A stretch of DNA of 18,344 nt from an uncultured Nostocoides sp. Its GTDB lineage: Bacteria; Actinomycetota; Actinomycetes; Actinomycetales; Dermatophilaceae. The DNA lies in NCBI GenBank assembly GCA_936931335.1, contig CAKZIH010000270.1:1-18344 (forward strand). Reading direction: 5' to 3'. The position numbers were made by a program, and so were the translations under genes. The first letter of the stretch is position 1. Every line of letters starts with the position of its first letter. Positions 1 to 7,172 of the stretch are shown piece by piece. A model generated the notes under the pieces. That model saw only the letters and a list, made by a program, of their open reading frames with translations, searched no databases and had not been told where the DNA came from.

Positions 1-922
1 GGGCTACGTCGGCGCCGTCCTCCAGGAGGAGGTCGGCCAGGCGCAGTCCCACGCCTTCGGGGTCGCTCACCGGGCCGATGAGCGAGCGGCGCAATTGCAC
101 TGAACCGTCCTTGGTGCCGACGAAGGCGCGCACGGACAGCTCGAGTTCGTCCATGCCTTCGACGACCTCGGCGAGCACCCCGACCGGGGCGGTGCAGCCG
201 GCCTCCAGGGCGCGCAGCACGGCACGCTCGGCGCTGACGCAGGTGCGGGTGTCCGCATCGTCGAGGACGGCGAGGATGCGGCATACCTCCTCGTCGGCGG
301 CGCGGCATTCCACGGCGAGGGCGCCCTGGCCGGCGGCGGGCAGGATCTGAATGGGGTCGAGCGTCTCGCTCACCTGATCGAGCAGGCCGAGGCGGCTCAG
401 CCCGGCGCGGGCGAGGATCACCGCGTCCAACTCACCCGAGGTGGCCGCGGCGATCCGGGTCTCCACATTGCCGCGGATGGATACCGTCTCCAGGCCCAGT
501 CCGAGAGCATGCACCTGAGCGGCGCGGCGCGGGGAGCCGGTGCCCACCCGGGCACCACTCGGCAGCTCGCCCAGCGTGGACCCATCGCGGCTGATCAGCA
601 CATCGCGGACGTCTTCGCGCCGCGGGATGGCGGCGATGACCAGCCCCGGTTCGGGGGTGGTCGGCAGGTCCTTGAGCGAGTGGACCGCGAAGTCGACCTC
701 ACCGCGCTGCAGCGCCGCACGCAGCGCGGAGGCGAAGACGCCGGTGCCGCCGATGACCTCCAGCGGGGCGCTGGAACGATCCCCTTCGGTGACGATCTCG
801 ACGAGTTCCACGGTATGTCCGTGCGCCCGCAGCGCATCGGCGACGTGGGTGGACTGGGTCATGGCCAGGCGGCTGCGGCGGGTGCCCAGCCGCAGCGTCC
901 GCGGCATACCGGCGGCGGTCAT
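1..922 (-). CDS. hemC: Hydroxymethylbilane synthase (porphobilinogen deaminase), C-terminus cut by window edge
   Basis: Polymerises four porphobilinogen molecules into hydroxymethylbilane in the cytosolic tetrapyrrole (heme/siroheme) pathway. The visible 307 residues cover nearly the whole usual length of about 310-330. HSLKDLP at residues 81-87 carries the catalytic Asp (D85), GTGSPRR at 127-133 is the substrate-binding loop, and EAGCTAPVG holds C243, the dipyrromethane cofactor attachment site. The ATG at 922-920 overlaps the hemA stop (ATGA), so the two are translationally coupled. It is the third gene of rex-hemA-hemC and should share the Rex-controlled promoter upstream of rex. Only the last few C-terminal residues lie outside the window. 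The assignment is secure. Confidence 0.96.
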   Translation of the reverse strand, partial: MTAAGMPRTLRLGTRRSRLAMTQSTHVADALRAHGHTVELVEIVTEGDRSSAPLEVIGGTGVFASALRAALQRGEVDFAVHSLKDLPTTPEPGLVIAAIPRREDVRDVLISRDGSTLGELPSGARVGTGSPRRAAQVHALGLGLETVSIRGNVETRIAAATSGELDAVILARAGLSRLGLLDQVSETLDPIQILPAAGQGALAVECRAADEEVCRILAVLDDADTRTCVSAERAVLRALEAGCTAPVGVLAEVVEGMDELELSVRAFVGTKDGSVQLRRSLIGPVSDPEGVGLRLADLLLEDGADVA

Positions 923-2253
923 CGCTGCTCCTGCGGGAGTTCACCGGCGAAGCCGGACACCTCGACGCGTGGCGGACGCGAAACCGAGGCGACGGTCTGC
1001 GGGTCGAGGTCGAAGAGTTCGGTTAGGGCCTGCGCGTATTCGCCGATGCGACCGGACGCGGCGAGTTCTTTGACCCGCACGGTGGTCCCGTGCAGCATCT
1101 TGTCCACCAGCCGGCCCATGGCGATTTCCACCTCGCGGCGCTCCTGGTCGCTCAGGCCCGGGGTGCGGGCACTCAAGCGGGCCAGTTCGGCATCGAGGGT
1201 CGCTGCGGCCCGGCGGCGCAGGGCGGCGATGGCCGGGGCGGCCTCGAGTTCGGCGCGGGCGGTGAGGAAGGCGGCGACCTCGGCGGTGACCAGGTCACTG
1301 GCCTGGGCCAGGACGGGATCGCCCGCATCCGCGCTCGCCTGCAGGGCCGCCAAGGCGTCCAGCCCGAGCCGCCGAATGCCGGGGAGCTGCCCCACCTCGT
1401 GGGCGATGTCGTGCGGCAGGCCGAGGTCGACATACACCTGAGGGTGATCGGCGCGCGCGGCCGCGGCGGCCGCCTCGGTGCTCACCACCAAACCCTGAGC
1501 CCCGATGCAGGAGACGATGACATCCGCCTCCGGCAGGTGCTCGGCCAGGTCGGCCAGCGCGACGGCGTGGCCGTCGAGCCGCTCGGCCAGCGCCTGCGCG
1601 CGGGCCACCGTCCGGTTGGCGATGGTGAGTCGGCCGACCCCGGCCCGGTATGCGGTGGTGGCCGCCAGCGCGGCCATCGCACCGGCGCCGAGCACCAGCA
1701 CCCGGGCCTGCGTCAGCGGTCCGACGGTGGCCGCGGCCTCCTGGTAGGCGTCGGCCACGAGAGAGCGGGAGACGGTCTCGATCGGAGTGTCGGTGTGCAC
1801 CCGCTTGCCCACCCGCAGGGCCCGTTGGAAGAGCGCCTGCAGCGCCGGGCCCACCACCTGCTGCTGCTGCGCCTCGCTCAGGGAGCCCCGCAACTGGGCG
1901 CGAATCTGGCTCTCCCCCAAGGCCATCGAGTCCAGGCCGCTGGCCACGCGGAAGGCATGGGCGATGGCCCGGTCTTCGAAGTGCACGGCCAGGCGGGCGG
2001 TCAGTTCGGCGCGGGCGATCCCGGAGACTGCGGCCAGTGCATCGGTGACCGCGGCCACCGCACCGTGGAAGGTCACCGCCTCGACATAGACCTCGGTGCG
2101 ATTGCAGGTGGAGACCACGACGGTCTCGGCGACATGCTCGCTGCCGGCCACGGCGGTGGCGAGCGCCGCGCGCCCGGTGGCGTCCAGGCTGATCCGCTCG
2201 AGCAGGTCCAGGGGGGCATCCCGGTGCGAGAGTCCGAGGACGAGCAGGCTCAT
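919..2253 (-). CDS. hemA: Glutamyl-tRNA reductase
   Basis: NADPH-dependent reduction of glutamyl-tRNA(Glu) to glutamate-1-semialdehyde, the first committed step of C5-pathway tetrapyrrole synthesis. The 444 residues match the family's usual length. STCNRTEVY holds the catalytic Cys (C50), ALGESQIRAQ is the conserved substrate-domain motif, and VLVLGAGAM marks the Rossmann NADPH fold, followed by the helical dimerisation domain. I chose the ATG at 2253, giving MSLLVLGLSHRDAPL, because it is the family N-terminus and overlaps the rex stop as ATGA; an in-frame ATG six codons upstream lies inside rex. The 3' end overlaps hemC in the same way. Known actinobacterial arrangement: rex-hemACD in Streptomyces coelicolor. 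Confidence 0.96.
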   Translation of the reverse strand: MSLLVLGLSHRDAPLDLLERISLDATGRAALATAVAGSEHVAETVVVSTCNRTEVYVEAVTFHGAVAAVTDALAAVSGIARAELTARLAVHFEDRAIAHAFRVASGLDSMALGESQIRAQLRGSLSEAQQQQVVGPALQALFQRALRVGKRVHTDTPIETVSRSLVADAYQEAAATVGPLTQARVLVLGAGAMAALAATTAYRAGVGRLTIANRTVARAQALAERLDGHAVALADLAEHLPEADVIVSCIGAQGLVVSTEAAAAAARADHPQVYVDLGLPHDIAHEVGQLPGIRRLGLDALAALQASADAGDPVLAQASDLVTAEVAAFLTARAELEAAPAIAALRRRAAATLDAELARLSARTPGLSDQERREVEIAMGRLVDKMLHGTTVRVKELAASGRIGEYAQALTELFDLDPQTVASVSRPPRVEVSGFAGELPQEQR

Positions 2254-2921
2254 CGGGCCACCTCGCTCCATACCGTCTCGGCCGCCCGGCGCTGGGCGCG
2301 GAAGGCGAGAATGCGCAGTTCCCCGGCGATATCGACATGGCGCACGTCGACGGTCTCGGGGGTGATCAGGCTGCCGCCGGCGAAATTGAGGATCGCGGGG
2401 ACCCCGGCGGCGATCAGGGCATCGGCGGCTTCCTGGGCGGCGGCCGATGGGGTGGCGATGACGCCGATCGGATGACCGGCCGCGACCAAGTCGGGCAGGG
2501 CGGACATCGGGGCGACGACGATCCCGCCTACTTCGGATCCGATGACCTCCGGGTCGTGGTCGACGCCGCCGACCAGGGTGAACCCGCGGGCGGTGAGCCC
2601 GCCGCTGCCGGCCAGCGCCCGACCCAGGTTGCCCATCCCGACGATGACCACCGGCCAGTCCTTGGCCAGGCCGAGCTCCCGGGCGATGTGCACCGCGAGG
2701 CGGCCCACGTCGTAGCCGACGCCGCGCACCCCACAGGTGCCCAGATAGGACAGATCCTTGCGCACCTTGGCCGACTGCACGCCGGCGGCGGTCGCCAATG
2801 CCTCGGAGGAGGTGGACTCCTCACCGCGATCGGCCATCGCCTCCAGCACATGCAGGTATGCCGAGAGTCGGGCGACCGTTGCATCGGGGATATCCCGGCG
2901 GCGCAACTCGGTGGGCGGCAC
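2250..2921 (-). CDS. rex: Redox-sensing transcriptional repressor Rex
   Basis: Rex senses the NADH/NAD+ ratio; in S. coelicolor it represses respiratory and heme genes, including its own rex-hemACD operon, when NADH is high. With the GTG at 2921 the protein is 223 residues. A winged-helix DNA-binding domain (about 10-80) includes the recognition region VQSAKVRKDLSYLG, and a Rossmann NAD(H) domain begins at VVIVGMGNLGRAL (about 91-103). Start choice: GTG 2921 has AGGAAG about 7 nt upstream; GTG 2930 and a GTG at 2981 are also in frame, but 2981 would add an atypical N-terminus. The gene is coupled to hemA by an ATGA overlap. A Rex-like operator lies about 85 bp upstream, implying autoregulation. 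Confidence 0.94.
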   Translation of the reverse strand: MPPTELRRRDIPDATVARLSAYLHVLEAMADRGEESTSSEALATAAGVQSAKVRKDLSYLGTCGVRGVGYDVGRLAVHIARELGLAKDWPVVIVGMGNLGRALAGSGGLTARGFTLVGGVDHDPEVIGSEVGGIVVAPMSALPDLVAAGHPIGVIATPSAAAQEAADALIAAGVPAILNFAGGSLITPETVDVRHVDIAGELRILAFRAQRRAAETVWSEVAR

Positions 2922-2995
2922 GACGTTCACTTCCTGGCGGCCTGAAGAACGGCTAGGGATCGGCCAGGGGTTTCCAGGCACCCGAGCCGTTGTTC

Positions 2996-3024
2996 AGGCT
3001 ACGCGCTTGTGAACGAAGGCACAA
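2996..3024 (-). promoter_or_regulatory. Candidate promoter of the rex-hemA-hemC operon
   Basis: Read on the minus strand: a -35-like TTGTGC (3024-3019), a 17-nt spacer, and a -10-like TAGCCT (3001-2996), placing initiation near 2988. The hexamers are modest matches to the actinobacterial SigA consensus, but the spacing is exact. The Rex-like operator coincides with the -35 and most of the spacer, the arrangement expected for repression by blocking RNA polymerase. The intergenic gap from the acyltransferase stop to rex is about 150 bp, and no other element in it looks as convincing. Confidence 0.5.
3007..3024. promoter_or_regulatory. Rex operator (ROP-like) TTGTG-N8-CACAA
   Basis: The sequence TTGTGAACGAAGGCACAA is an 18-bp inverted repeat that fits the Rex operator TTGTGAANNNNTTCACAA at every position of the outer TTGTG/CACAA half-sites. 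The left arm also matches GAA; the right inner bases are GG instead of TT. It sits directly upstream of rex over the candidate promoter. A second palindrome, TGTGCGCGCACA at 3027-3038, lies immediately beside it with tighter half-site spacing and may be a secondary or unrelated site. Confidence 0.72.
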
Positions 3025-3072
3025 AGTGTGCGCGCACAATACCGCCCCAAGGGTGAGACGCCCCCGGCGCCC

Positions 3073-4248
3073 CTACCGGAAGACTGAGCGCCGGCTGGCA
3101 CGCGCGGCATAGAGGGCCTGCTGGATGTTCTCGCGGACCCGTTCGGTCAGGTCCAGGACCAGCATCGAGTCGTCGGCCGCCGCCGGCCCCAATTGCGCGG
3201 TCGGGATGGGGGCGCCGAACTCGATGATCCACTTGCTGGGCAACGGAATCAGACCCAGCAGCCCGAAATGCGGGAACAACGGGGTGAGCGGGAAGTAGGG
3301 CAGCCCGAGCAGCCGGGCCAGCGGCCGCAGGTCGGCCAGCATCGGATAGATCTCCTCCGAGCCGACCACCGAGCACGGGATGATCGGCGCGCCCGTGCGC
3401 ACCGCCGCCGCGACGAACCCACCGCGGCCGAAGCGCTGCAGCTTGTAGCGCTCCCGATAGGGCTTGCCGACCCCTTTGAAGCCCTCCGGCCAGACGCCGA
3501 CGAGTTCCCCATCGGCCAGCAGTCGCTCGGCGTCGGCATTGGTGGCCAGGGTGGCCCCGCCCTTGCGGGCGAGATTGCCCAGCACCGGGGTGCCGAAGAC
3601 CAGGTCGGCCCCCAGCTCCCGTAGTGCCCGGTGGGCCGGGTGGTGGTCGTGGATGGTCAGCGTGGTGATCAACGAGTCCAGTGCCACGGTGCCGGCGTGG
3701 TTGGCGACCACGAGCGCCCCGCCCGTATCCGGGATGTGTTCGATGCCGCGCACCTCGACGCGGAACCACGAGTTAGCCAGCACCCGCAGCAGCGGGTGGA
3801 GCACATGCTCGGTGAAATGCGGATCGTGGCCGTAGTTGTCCACGACATAGTCACCGGTCAGCCGGCGCCGCAGGAATTCCACCGCCCGCGCCACCTCCGG
3901 TATGCCGGCCAGCTCCGGTATGGCGGCCAACTCCGCCGCCACAGCCTCGGACGCCGCGGCTTCGGGTGCGTCCCCCGAGTCGGTATGCCGCACCGCCGCA
4001 CGCGGTGCCCGTCGCGGCGTGGGGTCCGGGTCGGCGTCCACCTTGGGGGCCACCACACGCAGCCGGGCGGGCGCCGGTGTCGTGGGCGTCGGTGTCTTGG
4101 GCGCTGGTGTGTTAGGCGTCGGTGTCTTGGGCACCGGCGTCTCGGACGAATGGCTCTCCAGCAGCGGGGTGCCCCGGCGCCGGGCGCGCTCCCCCGATGC
4201 CCGGGCGGCACCCGCGGCGACGGACGAACGGCGGGGCGGGGGCGTCAT
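3073..4248 (-). CDS. PlsC-like lysophospholipid acyltransferase (Rv0502-like) with Pro/Thr-rich repeat N-terminus
   Basis: Predicted glycerolipid acyltransferase working at the membrane face; the exact substrate is unknown. It has 391 residues. Residues 1-100 are low complexity and probably disordered, with five tandem TPxPx pentapeptides at 37-61. The catalytic domain follows: VVANHAGTVALD has the active-site His/Asp signature with the wider spacing seen in this subfamily, and GVWPEGFKGVGKPY followed by RYKLQRFGRGGF is the glycerol-phosphate binding block. I chose ATG 4248 because it overlaps the upstream SDR stop as ATGA; longer readings run back through the SDR gene. The pairing with the SDR matches Rv0501-Rv0502. 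No transmembrane helix is obvious, although LLGLPYFPLTPLFPHFGLLG is hydrophobic. Confidence 0.87.
   Translation of the reverse strand: MTPPPRRSSVAAGAARASGERARRRGTPLLESHSSETPVPKTPTPNTPAPKTPTPTTPAPARLRVVAPKVDADPDPTPRRAPRAAVRHTDSGDAPEAAASEAVAAELAAIPELAGIPEVARAVEFLRRRLTGDYVVDNYGHDPHFTEHVLHPLLRVLANSWFRVEVRGIEHIPDTGGALVVANHAGTVALDSLITTLTIHDHHPAHRALRELGADLVFGTPVLGNLARKGGATLATNADAERLLADGELVGVWPEGFKGVGKPYRERYKLQRFGRGGFVAAAVRTGAPIIPCSVVGSEEIYPMLADLRPLARLLGLPYFPLTPLFPHFGLLGLIPLPSKWIIEFGAPIPTAQLGPAAADDSMLVLDLTERVRENIQQALYAARASRRSVFR
4066..4140 (-). repeat. Five tandem 15-bp units encoding TPxPx
   Basis: Five contiguous 15-bp units encode TPVPK, TPTPN, TPAPK, TPTPT and TPAPA in the acyltransferase N-terminus (residues 37-61). 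The units differ mainly at the third and fifth codons. This is an in-frame minisatellite, so copy number can change without breaking the protein. The residues suggest a flexible linker and, speculatively, a site for Thr glycosylation or phosphorylation. Confidence 0.85.
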
Positions 4249-5327
4249 ACCCGGCTCCGGCTCGAGGACAACCCGGTTGAGGACAAGGCGCCGGTCGACG
4301 ACGCGGTACCCAGCGCTCCGACCGCAGCACGCACCTGCGCGCCGAGGCCCGCCAACTGGGTACCGGCGGCCACCAATGGAGGTGTCCCGGCACCGATGAA
4401 ATCGGTGAACGCCGCCCGGGTCGAATACTGCGGGGTGAACCCCAGGTGGGTGCGCATACGCGAGGTATCCAGCCCGCGGCCATAGACGAACAGGTCGAGT
4501 TGCTCGGGTGAGGCGTCGAGTTGCCCGGCGCGCTTGTAGGCCGAGGCCAGGGCGGAGCAGGCGGGGACCGGCATCCGGGCCCACGGGCGGCCGGTGAGCG
4601 CAGCGGCCTGACCGACGGTGATTACCCCATCGCCGGCGACATTGACCGTGCCCACGGCGGGGCCGGTGGTCGCCCTCAAGGTGGCGGCAATGACATCGTC
4701 CTCGTGCACGAACTGCAGGCGCCCGTCCCAGCCCAGCGGCACCGGGATCAGCGGCAGCCGGAAGTAGTCGGTCATCGCGGTCCGGATGCGCGGGCCGATC
4801 ACATTGGCGAACCGCAGCAAAGAGATTTCCACATCGGGCCGGCGCCGGGCGAAGCCGCGGACATAGGACTCCACATCCACCGAGTCCTTAGCGAAACCGA
4901 GCTTGGGCAGCGCCTTGGCGGCCATCTCCTCGGTGAACATCGCCGGATCCCGGTGCGAGGAGCCATAGACCCCCGCGGTGGACTTGACGACCAGCCGCCG
5001 CACCTGCGGGGACTTCTGCGCTGCCGCGAGCAGCTGCATCGTCCCGATGACGTTGATCTCCTTCTGGGTGGTCCGCCCGCCAACCCCCAGGGGGGTGGCG
5101 ATGACGCCCATGTGGACGACCGTGTCGATGGCATAGCTGTCGATGATCTTGCCGATCATCGGGGAGCGGATGTCGGCGCGCAGGAATTGAGCGTCACCGA
5201 TGCTGTGCGCGGGCGGGACGACGTCGACGCCGAGGATGAGATCGGCGCTCCCGCTGGCTGACAGGGCACGCGCGAAGGCCCCGCCCAGTGGGCGAGCCAC
5301 TCCGGTGATCAAGACGACATTCGCCAT
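4245..5327 (-). CDS. NAD-dependent epimerase/dehydratase-like extended SDR (Rv0501-like)
   Basis: An extended short-chain dehydrogenase/reductase of 360 residues; the substrate is unknown. The N-terminus VVLITGVARPLGGAFA (4-19) is the dinucleotide-binding TGxxxxxG-type loop; VVHMGVIATP, KSTAGVYGSS (115-124) and LLRFANVIGPR (170-180) are extended-SDR landmarks. A canonical YxxxK is not evident: the expected region reads ESYVRGFARR, with Phe four residues after Tyr. Sugar-nucleotide epimerase activity, implied by the mycobacterial name galE2, should therefore not be assumed. The C-terminal ~20 residues are Ser/Thr-rich and probably variable. The ATG at 5327 has no Shine-Dalgarno, but CATACT (complement of 5333-5338) lies 5 nt upstream, so a leaderless transcript is possible. 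The stop overlaps the acyltransferase start. Confidence 0.86.
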   Translation of the reverse strand: MANVVLITGVARPLGGAFARALSASGSADLILGVDVVPPAHSIGDAQFLRADIRSPMIGKIIDSYAIDTVVHMGVIATPLGVGGRTTQKEINVIGTMQLLAAAQKSPQVRRLVVKSTAGVYGSSHRDPAMFTEEMAAKALPKLGFAKDSVDVESYVRGFARRRPDVEISLLRFANVIGPRIRTAMTDYFRLPLIPVPLGWDGRLQFVHEDDVIAATLRATTGPAVGTVNVAGDGVITVGQAAALTGRPWARMPVPACSALASAYKRAGQLDASPEQLDLFVYGRGLDTSRMRTHLGFTPQYSTRAAFTDFIGAGTPPLVAAGTQLAGLGAQVRAAVGALGTASSTGALSSTGLSSSRSRV

Positions 5328-5345
5328 GGCGCAGTATGCGGTGCT

Positions 5346-5368
5346 GCGGCGCGAATCCCTCGCGCCGC
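5346..5368 (-). terminator. Strong GC hairpin between bS22 and the SDR gene
   Basis: GCGGCGCGA (5346-5354) and TCGCGCCGC (5360-5368) form a perfect 9-bp stem with a 5-nt loop. On the minus strand it begins 8 nt after the bS22 stop and ends about 18 nt before the SDR start. No T-tract follows, so it may be a partial terminator, an attenuator or a 3'-end stabilising structure that lets abundant bS22 mRNA be uncoupled from the downstream genes. Confidence 0.5.
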
Positions 5369-5376
5369 GAGGTTGC

Positions 5377-5475
5377 TTACTTCTTGTTGCGTCGCTGGTG
5401 GCGCGTCTTGCGCAGCAGCTTGCGGTGCTTCTTCTTCGCCATCCGCTTGCGGCGCTTCTTGATCACAGAACCCAT
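5377..5475 (-). CDS. Small ribosomal subunit protein bS22 (AURKAIP1/COX24-domain peptide)
   Basis: A 32-residue, extremely basic peptide starting MGSVIKKRRKRMAKKKHRK and ending RRNKK. This is nearly identical to the actinobacterial bS22 family (Rv0500B in M. tuberculosis; seen in mycobacterial ribosome structures on the 30S subunit). It has 18 Lys/Arg and no acidic residue. The ATG at 5475 is preceded by AAAGG about 6 nt away. It lies between the HTH gene and the SDR gene exactly as in mycobacteria, with its own candidate promoter upstream and a strong hairpin downstream, which fits high independent expression. It is easily missed by gene finders because of its length. Confidence 0.93.
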   Translation of the reverse strand: MGSVIKKRRKRMAKKKHRKLLRKTRHQRRNKK

Positions 5476-5544
5476 AACAACCCTTTGCCAGGAGAGAACA
5501 GAGAATGACGCCACCCGCGCGAGCGGCGCAGGCGGCAACGGCCA

Positions 5545-5573
5545 ACTCTACCCGCCGGTTTGGGGCATCCGAA
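5545..5573 (-). promoter_or_regulatory. Candidate promoter of the bS22 gene
   Basis: Minus strand: TTCGGA (5573-5568), a 17-nt spacer, TAGAGT (5550-5545). The -10 fits TANNNT and the spacing is ideal; the -35 is a partial match. It would give a leader of about 65 nt ahead of the bS22 ATG. It lies just downstream of the hairpin that should end the preceding HTH transcript. Confidence 0.45.
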
Positions 5574-5575
5574 AC

Positions 5576-5597
5576 GGAGTGCCAGAGATGGCACCCC
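5576..5597 (-). terminator. Candidate terminator after the excisionase-type HTH gene
   Basis: On the minus strand GGGGTGCC, loop ATCTCT, GGCACTCC forms an 8-bp stem with one G-U wobble, 12 nt after the HTH gene's stop and followed by GTTTC. The T-tract is weak. It also overlaps the upstream edge of the bS22 promoter region, separating the two transcription units. Confidence 0.45.
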
Positions 5598-5609
5598 AGG
5601 TATGACGAT

Positions 5610-5837
5610 TCAGGCCGTCTCGATATACGACTGCTTGAGGTAGTCGTTCACCGCGTCCTCCGGGACCCGGAAGGAGCGGCCGACACGAATCGCCGGCAGC
5701 TCGCCGCCGTGGACCATCCGGTAGACGGTCATCTTGGAGACACGCATGATCGCGGCCACCTCGGCCACGGTCAGGAAACGCACCTCGGAGAACTGCCGGT
5801 CGGCAGGCATAGGTTCCTCGTCCTTCTCGCCACGCAT
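5610..5837 (-). CDS. Excisionase-family / MerR-type HTH DNA-binding protein (Rv0500A-like)
   Basis: A 75-residue DNA-binding protein. The core FLTVAEVAAIMRVSKMTVYRMVHGGELPAIRVGRSFRVPEDAV is the compact winged HTH of the excisionase (XIS/MerR N-terminal) type: helix-turn-helix in AEVAAIMRVSKMTVYR, wing GELPAIRVGRSFRV. Related small proteins in actinobacteria include BldC; the closest I recognise is Rv0500A, also next to bS22. Targets are unknown. Start choice: ATG 5837 has GGAGGGG 9 nt upstream and lies about 40 nt downstream of a good promoter; ATG 5810 is a shorter alternative; an in-frame ATG at 5888 falls inside the -10 hexamer and is unlikely. Despite the family name there is no sign of a prophage here. 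Confidence 0.88.
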   Translation of the reverse strand: MRGEKDEEPMPADRQFSEVRFLTVAEVAAIMRVSKMTVYRMVHGGELPAIRVGRSFRVPEDAVNDYLKQSYIETA

Positions 5838-5883
5838 CGCCGGCTTCCCCTCCGGCGGAAAACTACGCAGTTGATCAGGAGCA

Positions 5884-5912
5884 ACCATAGGGGCAGTTGT
5901 GACTCATGTGAA
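5884..5912 (-). promoter_or_regulatory. Promoter of the excisionase-type HTH gene
   Basis: Minus strand: TTCACA (5912-5907), a 17-nt spacer, TATGGT (5889-5884). These match TTGACA at five of six and TATAAT at four of six positions, the best sigma-70-type promoter I see in the window. Transcription would start near 5877, giving a leader of about 40 nt to the ATG at 5837. Confidence 0.65.
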
Positions 5913-5977
5913 GCGCTGGGGCCCCGGGGAGTGTGAACGAATGCGGCGCGTCCAGCCGACACGCCGAACCGGTGGGC

Positions 5978-7168
5978 TCAGTCGTACCAGACGTCGAGAC
6001 CGTGATGGCCGAAGACCGCCTCCCGGGTGGCCATCACCGCCCGGTCGATGCTGCTGTGCGGGTTGTAGCCCAGCTCCCAGGGTTGCACCCAGATCTGCTG
6101 TTCGGCGGCCGGCAGATCGCCCATGGTCAGCGGCCCCTCCAGCCCGCAGAGCTCGGCGACGTGATCGCGCCACTCCTGCGGCACCGGGGTGCTCACCTCG
6201 ATCGGGTGGTGCGCGGCAATCGCGGTCAGATGCGTCCAGGTGCGAGGGACCACCTCGACCACGGCATAGCCGCCGCCGCCCAGCGCCACCCAGCGCCCGT
6301 CGGCGACCTCATGCGCCAGGTCGTGCAGATCGAGGATCGCCTGACGCTGCGCGTCCACGGTGAGCGAGAGATTGGCCAGCGGGTCGCTGAAGTGGCTGTC
6401 GGCACCGTGCTGGGTGATCAGCACCTGCGGGCGATAGGCGCGCATCACCGGCAGGATCCCGGAGCGGAAGGCTCGCAGCCAGGCCGAGTCCCCGGTCCCC
6501 GGCGGCAGGGCGAGGTTAACCGCATACCCGGCGCCGGTGCCGGTACCGATATCCCCGGCCCAGCCGGTCCCCGGGAAGAGCGTCCGCCCGCTCTCGTGGA
6601 TCGAGGCGGTCAGCACCCGCGGGTCGTCGGCGAAATAGGCCTCCACGCCGTCGCCGTGGTGGACATCGGTGTCCACATAGCCGATCCGCTCCACGCCCGC
6701 ATCGAGCAACCACTGGATGCCGGCGGTGATGTCGTTGTAGATGCAGAACCCCGAGGCGTGATCGCGCATCGCGTGATGCAGCCCGCCGCAGAAGTTCACC
6801 CCATGGGCGACCTCGCCCTGCCATACCTGCCGGCACATCTCCACGGTGCCGGCGACGATCCGCGCGCTCGCCTCGTGCATTCCGCGGAAGGCCGGGTCGT
6901 CCGTCGTCCCGAGCCCGTATGCCGGATCCGCCCGCCCCGGGTCGGCCGAGGCTTCCTTCACCTTGGCGATATAGGCGCGATCGTGCACGGTGGCCAAGAG
7001 GTCGTCATCGGCCATCGCCGGCGCCACCACCTCGGCGTGCTCGAAGACCCCGAGCGCCGCGCACAGGCGGGCGGTCAGATCCAGGCGCACCGGCGACATC
7101 GGATGGGTCGGCCCGAAGTCGTATGCGGTGAAACCCGCATCCCAGATGACCCGCGCCTGTGCGTCCAT
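5978..7168 (-). CDS. acuC: AcuC-like histone-deacetylase-fold protein
   Basis: A zinc-dependent class I/II HDAC-fold deacetylase of 396 residues. In Bacillus AcuC deacetylates acetyl-CoA synthetase lysine; the substrate here is not shown. Motifs: GGLHHAM with the catalytic His pair (131-132), YVDTDVHHGDG giving zinc ligands D168 and H170, QHGADSH giving D257, and LGGGGY (297-301) with the transition-state Tyr. All active-site residues are present. I chose ATG 7168 over a GTG three codons upstream because the latter lies in the -10/inverted-repeat region. No Shine-Dalgarno at usable spacing; TACAGT 7 nt upstream suggests a leaderless mRNA. It is divergent from the TrkA-like gene. No acetoin or acetyl-CoA synthetase gene lies nearby. 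Confidence 0.92.
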   Translation of the reverse strand: MDAQARVIWDAGFTAYDFGPTHPMSPVRLDLTARLCAALGVFEHAEVVAPAMADDDLLATVHDRAYIAKVKEASADPGRADPAYGLGTTDDPAFRGMHEASARIVAGTVEMCRQVWQGEVAHGVNFCGGLHHAMRDHASGFCIYNDITAGIQWLLDAGVERIGYVDTDVHHGDGVEAYFADDPRVLTASIHESGRTLFPGTGWAGDIGTGTGAGYAVNLALPPGTGDSAWLRAFRSGILPVMRAYRPQVLITQHGADSHFSDPLANLSLTVDAQRQAILDLHDLAHEVADGRWVALGGGGYAVVEVVPRTWTHLTAIAAHHPIEVSTPVPQEWRDHVAELCGLEGPLTMGDLPAAEQQIWVQPWELGYNPHSSIDRAVMATREAVFGHHGLDVWYD

Positions 7169-7172
7169 ACCT

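Noticed and set aside
509..2475. Long plus-strand open frames opposite hemC, hemA and rex
   Set aside because: They are antisense to well-recognised genes, have Arg/Gly/Pro-rich translations without family motifs, and arise from the GC-rich third-position pattern.
5610..5837. Prophage or integrative element suggested by an excisionase-type protein
   Set aside because: No integrase, attachment-site repeats or phage genes nearby; the protein is a conserved chromosomal neighbour of bS22 in actinobacteria.
5917..5930. GGGGCCCCGGGG self-complementary run as a terminator for acuC
   Set aside because: It is simple GC-rich overlap of two short palindromes, about 50 nt past the acuC stop, with no T-tract, and adjoins the HTH gene's promoter.
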